Assembly: GCF_018294505.1 (NCBI RefSeq)
Contig: NC_057807.1
Span: forward strand, 141,784,461 to 141,848,460
Direction: 5' to 3'
Source of the DNA: Triticum aestivum
Lineage: Eukaryota > Streptophyta > Magnoliopsida > Poales > Poaceae
Length of the DNA: 64,000 bases
Within the stretch, counting starts at the first letter, position 1; every line of letters starts with the position of its first letter. Shown one piece after another: positions 33,301 to 44,896 of the stretch. The notes beneath the pieces were generated by a model, which saw only the letters and a program-made list of their open reading frames with translations, searched no databases and was not told where the DNA came from. A program made the translations under genes and the position numbers.

Positions 33301-36300
33301 GCCCGTCAAGCAGAAAGTTAGGAAGCAAGCAGTGGAGCACCAAGAGTTGATTGCAGAAGAAATCAAGAAGTTGGAAGCAGCAGGCCTTGTCAGAGGAGTG
33401 CTCCATTCTACGTGGTTGGCCAATCCTGTAGTAGTGCGCAAGGCTAACGGGAAATGGAGGCTTTGTATAGACTTCACTGATGTCAATAAAGCTTGTCCCA
33501 AAGATCCATTTCGCTTGTCGCGCATTGACCAGATTGTTGACTCCACAGCCGGATGTGATTTGCTTTCATTTCTTGATGCATATTCAGGATACCATCAGAT
33601 CTTCATGGCAGAAGAGGATGAGGAGAAAACCGCATTCATCACCCCTTGTGGCACGTACTGTTTCATACGGATGCCCTTTGGGTTGAAGAATGCTGGTTCA
33701 ACGTTTGCAAGGGTAGTCCATGTCGCCTTTGAGCCGCAGATACACAGAAATGTGGAAGCCTACATGGATGATATAGTGGTCAAGAGCAAGGACAAGGCGA
33801 CCCTGATCCAAGATTTAGATGAAACCTTTGCAAATCTGCGCAAGATCAACCTCAAGCTCAACCCCGAGAAGTGCGTGTTTGGAGTCCCTTCCGGCAAGCT
33901 TCTCGGGTTCTTCGTGTCTCAGCGGGGAATTGAAGCCAACCCCGACAAGATCAAGGCCATCGAGCAGATTGAAGCACCAAAGCACGTCAAGGATGTGCAA
34001 AGGCTTGCCGGTTGCGTGGCTGCTCTCAGCAGGTTTATCTCTAAGTCTGCTCAGCGCGCCCTGCCGTTTTTAAAAATATTGAAAAAGGCAGGTCCAACGA
34101 AGTGGACTCCGGAAGCGGAGGCTGCGCTGCAGGACTTGAAGAGGTACCTGTCCTCCACTCCAATACTTGTCGCACCTAAGCCACAAGAGAAGTTGCTGCT
34201 GTATCTAGCAGCAACCAATCAAGTGGTTAGTGCTGCGTTAGTAGCGGAGAGGGAGGCAGATGATGAGCCAGCAACCGCGGCAAGTATATCCAGCGACAAG
34301 AAGGGGGCTTCGCCGGCAAGCTCTGGTCCCGACAAGGATGGATCTGCGCAGGTGTGCGAAGAGGTGCAGAAGAAAATGGTGCAGCGCCCAGTTTACTTTG
34401 TCAGCTCCCTTCTCCAGGGGGCTAGGTCAAGGTACTCCGGTGTGCAGAAGTTACTTTTCGGCCTTCTCATGGCCTCGAGAAAGCTGCGCCATTACTTCCA
34501 GGCACATGAGATCACAGTTGTCACTCGCTTTCCGCTGAAGAGGATACTGCAGAATCCAGAAGCAACAGGCAGGATTGTCGAGTGGGCACTGGAACTGTCA
34601 AGCTTTGGCCTCAAGTTTGAGAGCACTTCAACAATCCAAAGCAGAGCATTGGCAGAGTTGATAGCAGAGTGGACGCCAACCCCAGACGAAGAAATTCCAG
34701 AAACGAGCATCCCCGTCAAGGAGACAAGCAAAGAGTGGCTGATGTACTTTGATGGTGCCTTCTCGCTGCAAGGCGCCGGTGCTGGCGTGCTGCTTATCGC
34801 ACCCACCGGAGAGCACCTCAAGTACGTAGTCCAGATGCACTTTCCCAAGGAGCAAGCAACGAACAATACTACAGAGTATGAAGGCTTGCTTGCCGGTCTC
34901 AGGATCGTGGCAGACCTTGGGATCAAGAAGCTCATTGTAAGGGGTGATTCGTAGCTTGTCAACCGCCAAGTAAACAAGAACTACCAGAGTCCGTTGATGG
35001 AAGCCTATGTTGATGAAGTGAGAAAGCTAGAAGAACACTTTGACGGTTTGCAAATGGAACATGTTCCAAGAGCTCAGAATGACATTGCTGATGGCCTGTC
35101 GAAGTGCGCTGCACTAAAGTTGTCTGTGGAACCAGGGATCTTTGTGCTCAAGCTGACTCAACCATCCATGACACTGTCAACTGGACAGAGCAAGAAGAGG
35201 AAGTTGGTCTCCGGTGACTACTTTCCGGCAGAGCTACCTGAAGCCGCCGCCAAGAAGGTCCCCAAGATCAACACCAAGAGTGCTGAGGAGCAGCCTACTC
35301 CGACAAGCCTTACGGTTTGTTTCGTTGAAGCAGACGCTCCCGACAAGTTTTGCTCCGGCAAGCTTGTCGGGGAGCATCACGCTCCGGCTGAACCACAGGT
35401 TCTTGCCGTGGAATCGGATGTTCCCGCAGCAATAGATATGCCTTTAGTCCTTGTTGTCGAGCCGCAAGCTCTAGCATGGGCGCAGCAGCTTGTCCGTTTC
35501 CTTCAGACAGGAGAGCTTCCCGAAGAGCAAGAGGAAGCGAAAAGAGTAGCCCGGCAGTCAAGTAGGTACAAGTTTGTCGACAGCACACTATACAGAATAA
35601 GACTCAACGGTGTGAAATTGAAGTGCATTTGCCGGGAAGATGGACAACAACTGTTGTCAGAGATACATGGAGGCATATGTGGCCACCACATTGGCGCGAG
35701 AGCACTTGTCGGCAAAGCGTTCCGGCAAGGTTTCTTCTGGCCGACAGCCCTCCAGGATGCAACTGCACAAGTAACCAAGTGTGAAGCGTGCCAGTTCCAT
35801 TCCAAACAGATACACCAGCCAGCTCAAGCTCTCCAGACGATCCCTTTATCCTGGCCATTTTCGGTCTGGGGGCTCGACATCCTCGGCCCCTTCCCCCGAG
35901 CTGTCGGGGTCTTTGAGTTCTTGTACGTCGCCATCGACAAGTTCACAAAGTGGGCGGAAGTGGAGCCAGTGAGGAAGGTGACAGCACAGTCGGCAGTCAA
36001 GTTCTTCAGGTCGATTGTTTGCCGTTTCGGGATCCCTAACAGGATCATCACCGACAACGGCACGCAATTTACGAGTCGCACCTTCATGCAGTATGTCCAA
36101 GATCTTGGCGCCAAGGTCTACTTCGCTTCTGTTGCTCATCCGAGAAGCAACGGTCAAGCGGAGAGGGCAAATGCTGAAGTGCTGCGAGGCCTCAAGACCA
36201 GAACTTTCGACAGGCTGCACAAGTGCGGAAGAAACTGGATCGAGGAGCTGCCGGTGGTTCTTTGGTCGATCAGGACGACGCCAAATCGAGCCACTGGCCA

Positions 36301-36712
36301 GACACCTTTCGCTCTAGTCTATGGAGCAGAGGCAGTTCTCCCCACGGAACTCGTATACGGGTCGCCTCGAGTGCTCGCTTATGATGAGCTCGAGCAAGAG
36401 CAGCTGCGACAAGATGACGTGCTGCTCCTTGAGGAAGACCGTCTTCAGGCTGCTGTGCGAGCCGCTCGCTACCAGCAAGCTTTGCGTCGCTACCATAGCC
36501 GCAAAGTTAAAGCCAGAAGCTTCGAGGAAGGCGACCTTGTTCTTCGGCGAGTTCAGTCCGCCAAGAATTCCAACAAGTTGACGCCGAAGTGGGAAGGCCC
36601 TTATCGGGTGAAACGAGTCACTAGGCCCGGCGCTGTCCGCCTTGAAAGCGAAGATGGCATTCCGGTGAGCAACTCCTGGAACATTGAACATCTTCGTAAG
36701 TTTTACCCATAG
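30389..36712 (+). pseudogene. Tat-clade Gag-Pol, one frame with three nonsense codons
   Basis: A single frame of 2,108 codons is broken only by TGA at 31118-31120, TAG at 33176-33178 and TAG at 34952-34954. Each fits a C-to-T change (CGA to TGA, CAG to TAG). Domains in order: basic N-terminus from MPPKKKALEA; gag about 31290-31760; Lys/Asp-rich linker with a Cys/His stretch YCKIHRTKGHDLESC; protease DGGA at 32546, the form common in this clade; RT about 33440-33990 with YMDD at 33761-33772; RNase H about 34080-34670; a second archaeal-type RNase H from MYFDGAF at 34742; and integrase with catalytic Asp at 35875, Asp at 36053 and Glu at 36161 (D-x35-E). The second stop lies between protease and RT, and the third falls inside the second RNase H. 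No frameshift was found. Confidence 0.92.
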
Positions 36713-37427
36713 GGCGCGGTTGCCGGAAGCTTTTCCGGCAACCACTTTTGTACAAGTCTTGCCGCTGTTGCATGTAATCCTTTGTACAAAGCCGGGCGCA
36801 GACTCGTGCATAAATAAAGATCATGTGCTTCGCACATCTTGTCAATTTCATGCATCCTCTTTTTTCTCGCATGTGCTATCTGACATCTTGTGTAGCACCT
36901 GCCTCCGGTAAGCGATGACGAGCCATAAGGCTCCATATCATTACTTTCTTTTTTTGTCTCTTTCTCAAAAGGAAGAAGGTTCCCTCGTCCACAAGGTTTG
37001 CCGGGGGGAAGGAGAAGATAATGGTGTGGACCGGGCCGTTCAAGAAAGTTTTTCGCCCTGCCGGGAAGCAAACGACAGAAAAGCTAAGTTGCCAAAGTTT
37101 GAGCAATTAGTTTTTAAGTTTTTTGAGTTATTTTCCTTGAACGACCGTGCTTTGTATGGAAAACCTGTGCGCGAAGGAACCTTCTCGTAGCTAGTTGCGC
37201 CCTTACTTTGTTTCGAGTCCGCTCAACAACTTAAGAGAGCTGCGACTAGTTGCGACAAGGTTGCTTGTCGGTAGCTGCAACTTCAGCAGGCTGCTGAAGT
37301 TCCGCACTCGGTGCTCGCGGCAAGGGTGTTTGCGCCGGCAAGTTTCCCTAGAAAGCGTAGGGCAGAAACATACAAAGCCAAGAGTCGAGTAAAGGAAGTA
37401 AAACAACAATTATTACCTAAGATAGAT
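36713..37427. other. Spacer between sense pol and antisense gene
   Basis: No gene is visible. A plus-strand AATAAA occurs at 36813-36818, about 100 bases after the pol stop. It could end sense mRNAs before they run into the antisense gene. Full-length genomic RNA would need to read through it. Confidence 0.5.
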
Positions 37428-37433
37428 TTTTAT
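37428..37433 (-). promoter_or_regulatory. Polyadenylation signal of the antisense gene
   Basis: AATAAA on the minus strand lies about 85 bases after the antisense stop codon at 37517. Confidence 0.5.
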
Positions 37434-37516
37434 TACAAAAGTAACTTGTCGCGGCTCTAATGGAATGTTCTCATGACATGACTGTCAGCGACAAGCAAAA
37501 GAAGAAAACGGACGGC

Positions 37517-40500
37517 CTAATCTACGCGGCCGCCATCAACCCTCTTGACCTCGTTCACCCTGTCCACGATGGGTGCGACGAGGGCCTTGAGTGCGTCAAG
37601 ATCAGCGTCCGCCGGCAGCCTCTTGAGGACGTTGGTGAGGTTGAGGCCTGGGTTGCGGAAGGCCACCTTCACCAGCACCTTCTCCAGAACTCCGGCACAA
37701 ATCGTGCGCGACTCATCGGCCAGCTGCTTTGGGATCCTTTCCCGGAGTTGCTGGAGGGCCGTCGCCATGCCTTTGAAGAACAGTGTGAGCTTGACGCTAG
37801 GTTGGAGGTTCTCGTCGGAGGAGTACCCGAGGCCCTCCACCCCCAATTGCACCAGCTCCTCTTCGATGACTGCAGCAATGTTCACGAGGACCTCCGTCCA
37901 GAGCTCCACAGTATCTCTGAGGAGATTCTGGGTTTCGGTGGCCCTCGCCAGCAGCGCCTCGTTGGCCTTGATATCCTTCTTCAAGTCCGCCTCCCGCTTC
38001 TTGGCGCCATCCAGCGTCTCCGTCAAGGTGGCCAGCTTGAGCTTCAGATCGGCGTTGGAATCCTTGGCGGCGCTCAGCTCTTTGCCCTTCTCGGCGAGTT
38101 GGCCCTGCAGCTCACCGTGGGAAAGGGCATCCTTCTCGCGCTCCAGCTTGAGCGCGGCAAGCTCTTCGCCAACCGCCTTCAGATCAGCCTCCAGCTACGC
38201 CACCTTTACCTCCAATTCCTTCTTGGCGGTCTCGGTAGCCGCAGCCGCATCCTTTGCTTCTTCGAGCGCCCCGCCAAGTGCCTGCTCGTGCACGGCAAGC
38301 TCCTCCTCATGGCTGTCGAGGTTCACTTTCCGTTGAGCCAGCTCGCCTTCTTGCGCGTACAGCTTCTCGCCAGTGAGTCGCTGCTGCTCTTCAGCTTCGG
38401 CCTTCTCGAGGAGGAAGGCCTTCCGCTCTTCGGCAAGCTGCTCCCGCTCCTCCGCCAAAGCCCGGAGAGCTTCCTGGCGAAGACCCCGGAGCTTCTCCGC
38501 GCGCTTCTCTATATCCACGCTCGCCTTCGCGACGAGTGCTTCCCGGGACTCCAGTTTGGCTTGGCGGGCGCGGTAGAGCGCCAGCAGCTTCCGTAGCAGC
38601 CGCTCCTCCTCAGGCTCGCCGCTGCTGCTTCCTGGCGCGTCGACGATCGACAACCCGGCGGAGGCAAGCACCTCCCCATCCAGAGCTTCTCCTTCCACCG
38701 GCGCCCTGGAGCTTGACGCCCAGGGGAGCTTGATGAAGATGCCCTCGCCGGCCTTCAGATAGGCGCCGGGCTGGGACTCCTCGGAGCCTGGAGCTGCGGC
38801 AGCAGTGGAGGGATCGGCGGTCGGTGCAGCGCCTGGCGCTCCTGCGGCCTCAGGGCCGTCAGTACGATCGCTGGATCCCTCGCCAGCTTCCTCGGCGGCA
38901 GCCTTGGCGGCCTCTTCATCAGCGGGCGCATCAGCACCGGCTCCTTCTTCGATGGCCGCGACATCATCAGTATTGCTGCGTGTGTTCTCCTCGTCGCCCG
39001 CATCGGTCCCCATCGGATCCGTTGAGGGTGGATCTGACGACCGGAGAAGAAGGAGAAATCAAACAAGCACTCGAGAAGAAAAATCAGCAGAAAAACACAA
39101 GAGAAATTTCGAGCAAGGAATTACCTGCACTGGGATCCGTGACCATGGGCTCCACCACCGAAGGCTCGCTGGTGCTGCCCCTTGCCGGAGACTCCTCTCT
39201 TGCCGGAGATTGATCCCTTGCCGGGGAACGTTCCCTTGCCGGGGAATCACCCCTTGGCGGTGTGGTGGAAGCGGAAGGCACGTCGGAGGCAGTTTCCGAG
39301 CCCTCCGGATGAAGCTGTTCTGCTCCTGCACAAGCAAACCAACAATTAGAAGTCAGCAAAGGAAAGAGCACCCGTGCGCGCCCAAAAGCAGAAAGAAAAC
39401 TATGTACTTATGCTGGGGGCTGCGCTGGGGGCTGCTTCGCGGAGTTGTTGCCAGGTCCGGCAAGGTGGTCTCGGGCGCCCCTCCTGTTGCCTCGACGGGC
39501 TCATCCTCGATGACAACCACCGGCACCTTGGCCCTCTTCGCTGCTCTTTGAGCCAACATCCTGAAAAGGAGCAAGTTCAAATTGAAGCAAGTTAGATACA
39601 AGATCAAGCTACAAATTGAAGGACAGCAAGTAAGCAGAAAAGTCTTACTCTTTTTCCTCCTCGTCGGAGCTGAGCGCGGAGAGGTCGAAGTCCGGCCCAC
39701 CTGCGGCGCGACAAGGCGGAGGAGTAGGATCCCTTGTCCGCTTGGCGGGCGCGGTGGCGGTGGCGCGGGAAGGTCCAGCTCCAGTTGTCGCAGCGGCGCG
39801 GGGCGCTCCCGCGGCAACATCGCTTGTCGCGGTGGAGCGTGTCGCGCGGCGCGTCGGTTGCTGATTCCTTTGTCGCCCCACTGCTTCCCCGCCCCTGCGA
39901 AGGCGCCTTCTTGGCTGAACTGGGGGCTGCGCTGCGAGATCCGCCTGCGGCAAGTGGCCTGGAGAGGGCGGGCCGCTCGCGCCCTCGGCGGGCTCACCCT
40001 CGGCGGGCTCGCTCGACTTGACCTCCGGCGCGGCAAGTTCTTCTTCGCCATCAATCCACTCTCGCTCGGCGAGGCTTGCCGCCGCCTCCGCCTCTGCCTC
40101 CTCCACGGTGTAGCCGAACTCGCCCGCGGCAGCGGCTGCCGCCGCCTCTTCCGCCCTGGTGAAGATGCGTCGCATCTCCTCCTCGGTGGTGTCGCGGGTG
40201 AGGCTCCTCTTCTCGTCGGTGCGGACCTCCACTTCCACCAGCCCGTCGAAGAACTGCTGCACAACCTCGTCGGCTGGCTCTTGCCACGTCGGGACCAGAC
40301 CGTGCGAGTCGCACTGCGGCATCATCGCGCGGATGTGGTCGAGGGAAGAATTGTTGCACAGCGGGACGACCCCCGCCGGCAACCTAAACCACTCCGGATG
40401 CTGGGGATTGTGCTTGAATAGCTCCTTGAGCATCGCATCCAGCTCCAGCACGGTGAAGTTGAAGTTGAGGCTCGGGCGCAGTCGCATGATATCTGCCGGG

Positions 40501-41264
40501 CCGCCAAACTCCCAAGTGGGTCTTTTCCTCTCTTGCAGGGGGGCGATGCGGCGGCGGAGGAAATCTGCGCCTACGGCACCCACAGTCAACCCGGCAACCC
40601 TGAGACGCAAGATTCTGGTGGTGGCAATCTTCAGCCTCGCGTCCTCCGGGGCCAGGCTGCTCCAGTCATTGCCGCGCACTATGGGAACTTGTCGCAGGGC
40701 GGTGAACGGCTGCGGGTCCTCCTCCATGATCCAACACCACTCAGCTCTCCACTCGTCCCACTTGCTGCGGAGCTCCCCCTCCAGATATGCCTCCTTCTTG
40801 CCGGCCCTCGAGATCCAAGCGATTCCTCCGGAAAGCGGCTCTCCTCTCTCGACCCGAGGCATGAAGTAGTGGCGGAAAAGAGCGACATTTGGGTGGACTC
40901 CGACAAAGTTTTCGCACAAATGTGCGAAAACGGACATGGTCAAGACGGCGTTGGGGGTGAAATCAAGGAGATGAAACCCGTAGGTGTTCATAATGTCGCA
41001 GAAGAATTCCGAGAAGGGTGGACAGAGACCACAATAGAAGAACAGCGGGAAGAATGGATACCCGCATGGAGCCCTTGTTGAAGCAGCGGTGGAGAGAACC
41101 CTTGTGCGCGGATGCGCACGCGTCTCCGTCGCCCAGAAAAGATAGAACCATTGCCGCAGTCCCTCCGCATCGAGCTCGGCGGGGAAAGTGGCCTGCTCCT
41201 TGCGCAGCGCCTTGAGCCGCAGCGCCTTGGCCGACTTCGCGACCTTCCCGGTCTTCGGAGCCAT
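37517..41264 (-). pseudogene. Antisense gene of Tat element (putative gypsy-type transposon domain, coiled coil)
   Basis: This spliced gene runs opposite to gag-pol. Exon 1 is 41264-39649, starting MAPKTGKVAK and ending in an acidic DEEE run. Introns with GT and AG ends follow at 39648-39561, about 39407-39326, and 39124-39034. Exon 3 (39325-39125) has SPAR repeats. Exon 4 runs from 39033 to a stop at 37517. The exon 2 donor is uncertain because the frame does not join cleanly there. Exon 1 residues about 65-250 (FFYCGLCPPFSEFF, HLLDFTPNAVLTMSVFAHLC) fit the family annotated as putative gypsy type transposon (Transposase_28). Exon 4 is mostly a long coiled coil. A TAG at 38197-38195 truncates it, with the frame continuing in phase beyond. 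Similar antisense ORFs are known in Grande/Retand elements. The function is unknown. Confidence 0.8.
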
Positions 41265-41408
41265 GGCGAAGGTGGTGGAAGGGGTCGACGGCGTTGGTGG
41301 CGACGGCGGAGATTGGGGGCGGAGCGCTGCTTTCTCAGAAGAGAGGGGAACGGCGGAGATTCTGGAGTAGTAAACGGACAAGGTGAGCAACTGCCTTTGT
41401 CCCCTCTG

Positions 41409-41416
41409 CTTATAAA
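41409..41416 (-). promoter_or_regulatory. TATA box of the antisense gene
   Basis: The minus strand reads TTTATAAG, flanked by CCTC and CAGAGGGG, about 145 bases before the ATG. The same box and flanks are kept in the second Tat copy at 61804-61811. Confidence 0.65.
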
Positions 41417-41603
41417 GAGGAAGGGGGCGAACGTTACGCATTTTCAGAATAAAGAATACCCCACGATCTCTCCCACGACGCCGCAATCAACGCGTGCCGT
41501 TCGGGGAGGGCGCGGTGGATGCGGAGTAGCAAACGGCACGACCAGGCCGCGTGTGCCTGTGCCCTGTTTTGGGCCTGGCCCAACAGCGCTCGGCACCGTG
41601 TGT

Positions 41604-41623
41604 GGCCCAGGCCCGGGGGCTCC
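41604..41623 (+). other. Polypurine tract region before 3' LTR
   Basis: The G-rich run GGCCCAGGCCCGGGGGCTCC lies directly before the 3' LTR. Its reverse complement is kept next to the second copy's 3' LTR at 61596. Confidence 0.5.
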
Positions 41624-42572
41624 TATCGGTGTACTAGAGTAGGGGTACCCTAGTATCCCGAACTTGTGCACTGGCAGTTGCAGCACCCCGCGGCAAGGCT
41701 CGCCAGGTCACCGCCAAGATCCTCTGTGGCTCTTCAGAAGACAAGACCCCGGCAAGAGGAGCTTGCCGGGAAGCCATTCAAGAACGAGGTATTCAACCCG
41801 AGAAGACAAGGCCCCGGCAAGAGGAGCTTGCCGGGAAGGCCGACCAAGGCATCTCAAGAACACTTGTCGCGACGCGCCACGCGTCCCGGCAAGGCACGGC
41901 GAGCGACAAGCTCCTAGGTCCGGCAAGGTAGCGCCCGCAGCAAGATGTTGCCGCGGCAAGTGGCCACTCCGCGCCCAGGCTCCAGCATGTCCACCAACGT
42001 GTCGCCCTGGGACCCTTCCTGGCACGCGTGGCGGAAGGCTGTGCAGCCAGCGGTGCGCGGTGGCAAGCGGCGCTGACAGAAGGCCATCATGGCGATCGGT
42101 GGCGCCCCTGACGGTCTCCTCTCGCACTGTTTAGACGACACAAACGGGCATTTATTGCCCTTGTCCCCTGCCGTCAGGGTTAGGTATGACACACTGTATC
42201 TACAGTAGAGGTAGCTGTAACTACCGCACTCTTTTTCCATTTTTACCCCTCTAGTCTACGTTGCCACCTGTCGGTGACCCCTTTAGCGTATAAAAGGAGG
42301 CCCATGCGCAATGTAGAAGGTGTTCGGCTCATTCGAAACACCAAGAACACTCTCACGCTCAGTCGGGTAGCGCCCGTCGCTCCCGAGCAAGAACTCAATA
42401 CAATCCAACAAGCAGCAGTAGGAGTGTTATCTCTCCGGAGAGCTCCGAAGCTGGGTAAACTGCTCGTGTGCACTGCCTCGATCCGCTCTTCGTGCAACCT
42501 CCGCCCCCCTCCGAACCGAAAGGGGCTCGGTCCGCCGGTCCCCATAGGTGTTCGTGGATCAGTTCCCCGACA
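41624..42572 (+). repeat. 3' LTR of Tat element (949 bp)
   Basis: The start is TATCGG instead of TGTCGG, so the terminal TG has mutated. The end GTTCCCCGACA is intact. A one-base deletion near 41946 distinguishes it from the 5' LTR. Confidence 0.93.
42289..42296 (+). promoter_or_regulatory. TATA box of 3' LTR
   Basis: TATAAAAG matches the 5' LTR promoter. From here transcription would run outward into the flanking LTR at 42578. Confidence 0.6.
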
Positions 42573-42577
42573 GTTTC

Positions 42578-42986
42578 TAGTAGTGGCTATGTCAAATGAA
42601 CTCGGTGGCGGTGGATAGGAAATTTTGGTGGGGCCGAGTTTGACTTTGGGTTTTGGACATATTTGGAATGAGAAAGTGGTTGAGGGCTTTGGAGCAATAT
42701 CACTAAGCATTTTCAGCAAGTATACCATTAAGCAACACCTCATACCATTTTAATAGTATTGGCTTTCCTATGGACTCAATGTGATCTTGGATCACTAAAA
42801 TAGAAATGAAGAGGCTTGAGCTTTTGCCAATATGTGTCCTTAGCATTTTGAAGGGGTTCCACATCCTCTTGTCCTTACCATGCCATTGTTGAACTTGTCT
42901 GAAATACACTAGATAAAAGCATTAGTCCAACAAGAGATATGTTGACATTAATTACCAAAATCACCGAGGGAGCACTTGTTCTTTCA
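42578..42986 (-). repeat. 3' LTR of the non-coding retrotransposon, proximal piece
   Basis: It begins TGAAAGAACAAGTGC on the minus strand at 42986, directly after a polypurine run. It continues at 29351 across the Tat insertion. Confidence 0.65.
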
Positions 42987-44896
42987 ATTCCCCCTTTTTG
43001 GTAATTGATGACAACATACATCAAAGCTTTAGGTAAAAGATGTAAAGAGTAGCAAGTAAAGCTTTGGAAAGACATGTAACATGCATAAGCTCCTCTACAT
43101 GTATGCAATCATGTGAAGTTAGAATATAAGAACATGTGAATGCATAAGCATGACAGAGCAAGCAATGAGTTACATGTATCTTGACTATATGCATTAGAGC
43201 AAATGATGTGGTAAAGGAGTGTACCTTCATGTTTATGAATCCTTCTTGTAGACATTATGTACATCAGCAAGAGATCATCATGCACATGAGTGTGATGCAT
43301 ATACTTACGTTGTGGTCTTGAGCTGGCTTTGAGAAGAGTGGGCTTAGGAAAACAGGGTTAGATAACACAAGGACACTCTTGGTAAAGAAGTTTAAGGAAC
43401 CACAAGAGTACCAAGACTGGGATAACATGTAATGGGTGAGTACTAAGTACTTCATTTAGATATTGACATGTCCCCGAAGATCTAAAGATATGCAATGAAT
43501 TCCAAGGATTTTCCTCCCCTAGACATGGACTCTATCTCCCCCTGAATCTGATATTGGATAATGGGAGAAGGTAGGGTCAGAGAAAATTAGAGCAAGAAAG
43601 GGTACAATCAGAGCAACAAGAATATTTGCAATAGCTAAGATCAAACATATGGACATGTCTTTCCCCTCTTGAAGACATGTGACTTCTCTCCTCTTTTGTC
43701 AACAAGCATCTATAGAAGAGCTTAGATGTGCTCATATGATAACCTTTGATGTGCTCTCTCTCTCCCTTTGACATCAATTCCCAAGAAGGGTACTTCTGGA
43801 GCATGAGTAAAGTAGGTGTGATCCTTGAGAGTCACTACAAAGCAACAAGTATTTCATGATGCTCATAGAGGGAAGAATCATTCAGTGGAGTTGAAGAAAA
43901 TATCCAGAAAGAAATGGCAAAATATTTTCTCAGAGTTGAAATCAGTGACGCCGATTAGTTTCCGTCAGTGACGTCAAAATGGCAGAGTCACAAACAGTCC
44001 CGATCGATGAGACCGAATCAGTCCATGTCGGTTGTACTAGTGAACTATTCACAAGTAGTCCTTGTATTTCGGTTGAGCAGATAGGTTTGAATCAGAGGGA
44101 CTGAGTTCAACACAGAGTAAAGATTTTGACAATCCAGATCACTTGGCAAATGAAATCTCACAAGGATTTGTAAGGAATTAGTAGAAAGATTTGCAATGAA
44201 TTAAACATTGAAATTACGGAAACAAAAATAAATGTAGATGAAGTCTTTTTGTTTTTAGATAGACAAAATAGCAAGAAACAAATGCAAATACAAAAAGCAG
44301 CTGAGCAAAAGAAAACTAGAGAACTTCATCTAGAAAGAGTCGGCGACAAAGTCACCTATGTTAGAGTATATTGACTGGGGAGTCAAGTGATATCACTTGA
44401 TTGTAGGTCATACTCATCGTTTAAGCTCAAAATGCAGTTACCATTTTCGTTTAAGCATTTTGATGTATTCACAACTTGTTGAGTTGCTTTGACTCATGAC
44501 TTAGGCCAAAGCTTCTCTAAGATGGAATGACATACCTTGGGTTGTGGTGTTGATCTTGATCATGTAGTGAACTTGTGTTGGATGCTCAAGGTTGATGTAG
44601 TCCATCAAGAGTTGGGAGCACCACTTGTAGTTTGAGTTCATCTTCCTACATGGGTTAGTCTTGCGAGGAAGAGCACTTGTGTATCCAAAATGGCAATCAT
44701 GAAACTTCATACCAAAATAAATTTGATATATTGAAATTGTCAAAGGATATGTTGAGTGAGTTCATGCTTCCTTGTATACAACAACCATATTATAGGAACT
44801 TGGTGATGTTGAGATTGCTTAAAATGTGAATGACTTGCAATCCCATATATTTGGGTTCATCCAAGTGCCTACAAGGGTTATATAACATGCAAGGGT
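42987..44896 (-). other. Internal region of the non-coding retrotransposon
   Basis: The polypurine tract CCAAAAAGGGGGAAT is at 43001-42987. The remaining 1.9 kb is AT-rich with only short unsupported ORFs on either strand. I see no gag, protease, RT or integrase motif. Confidence 0.55.

Larger units (their letters stand above)
29352..42572 (+). mobile_element. Complete Tat/Retand-clade gypsy element with antisense gene
   Basis: The element is 13,221 bases long: 5' LTR 29352-30301, primer site, sense Gag-Pol 30389-36712, antisense gene 41264-37517, polypurine tract and 3' LTR 41624-42572. The 5-base target duplication GTTTC is exact (29347-29351 and 42573-42577). A second RNase H of archaeal type between RNase H and integrase, and the antisense ORF near the 3' LTR, place it in the Tat lineage (Retand/Grande-like). 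LTRs differ by roughly 33 substitutions in about 949 bases by my eye count. Confidence 0.93.
28171..44896 (-). mobile_element. Non-coding LTR retrotransposon, 3' half, hosting the Tat element
   Basis: The 3' LTR is in two pieces (42986-42578 and 29351-28171) around the Tat element at 29352-42572. A polypurine tract lies at 42987-43001 and internal sequence runs to 44896, where CACTA 3 begins. The candidate duplication at the left flank is caaag (28166-28170). Its right half is beyond the window. No retroviral domain is visible in about 1.9 kb of internal sequence, so it may be a LARD-like non-autonomous element. Confidence 0.65.

Noticed and set aside
37460..38596. 378-codon plus-strand ORF
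   Set aside because: It is the reverse complement of the Tat antisense gene. The minus strand gives a coherent coiled coil with splice sites, while this frame is Leu-rich without domains.
41666..42240. ORFs in the Tat LTRs (also 29392-29969 and 61064-61733)
   Set aside because: The sequence is explained as LTR. The ORFs overlap on both strands and arise from repeated CCGGCAAG-type motifs.
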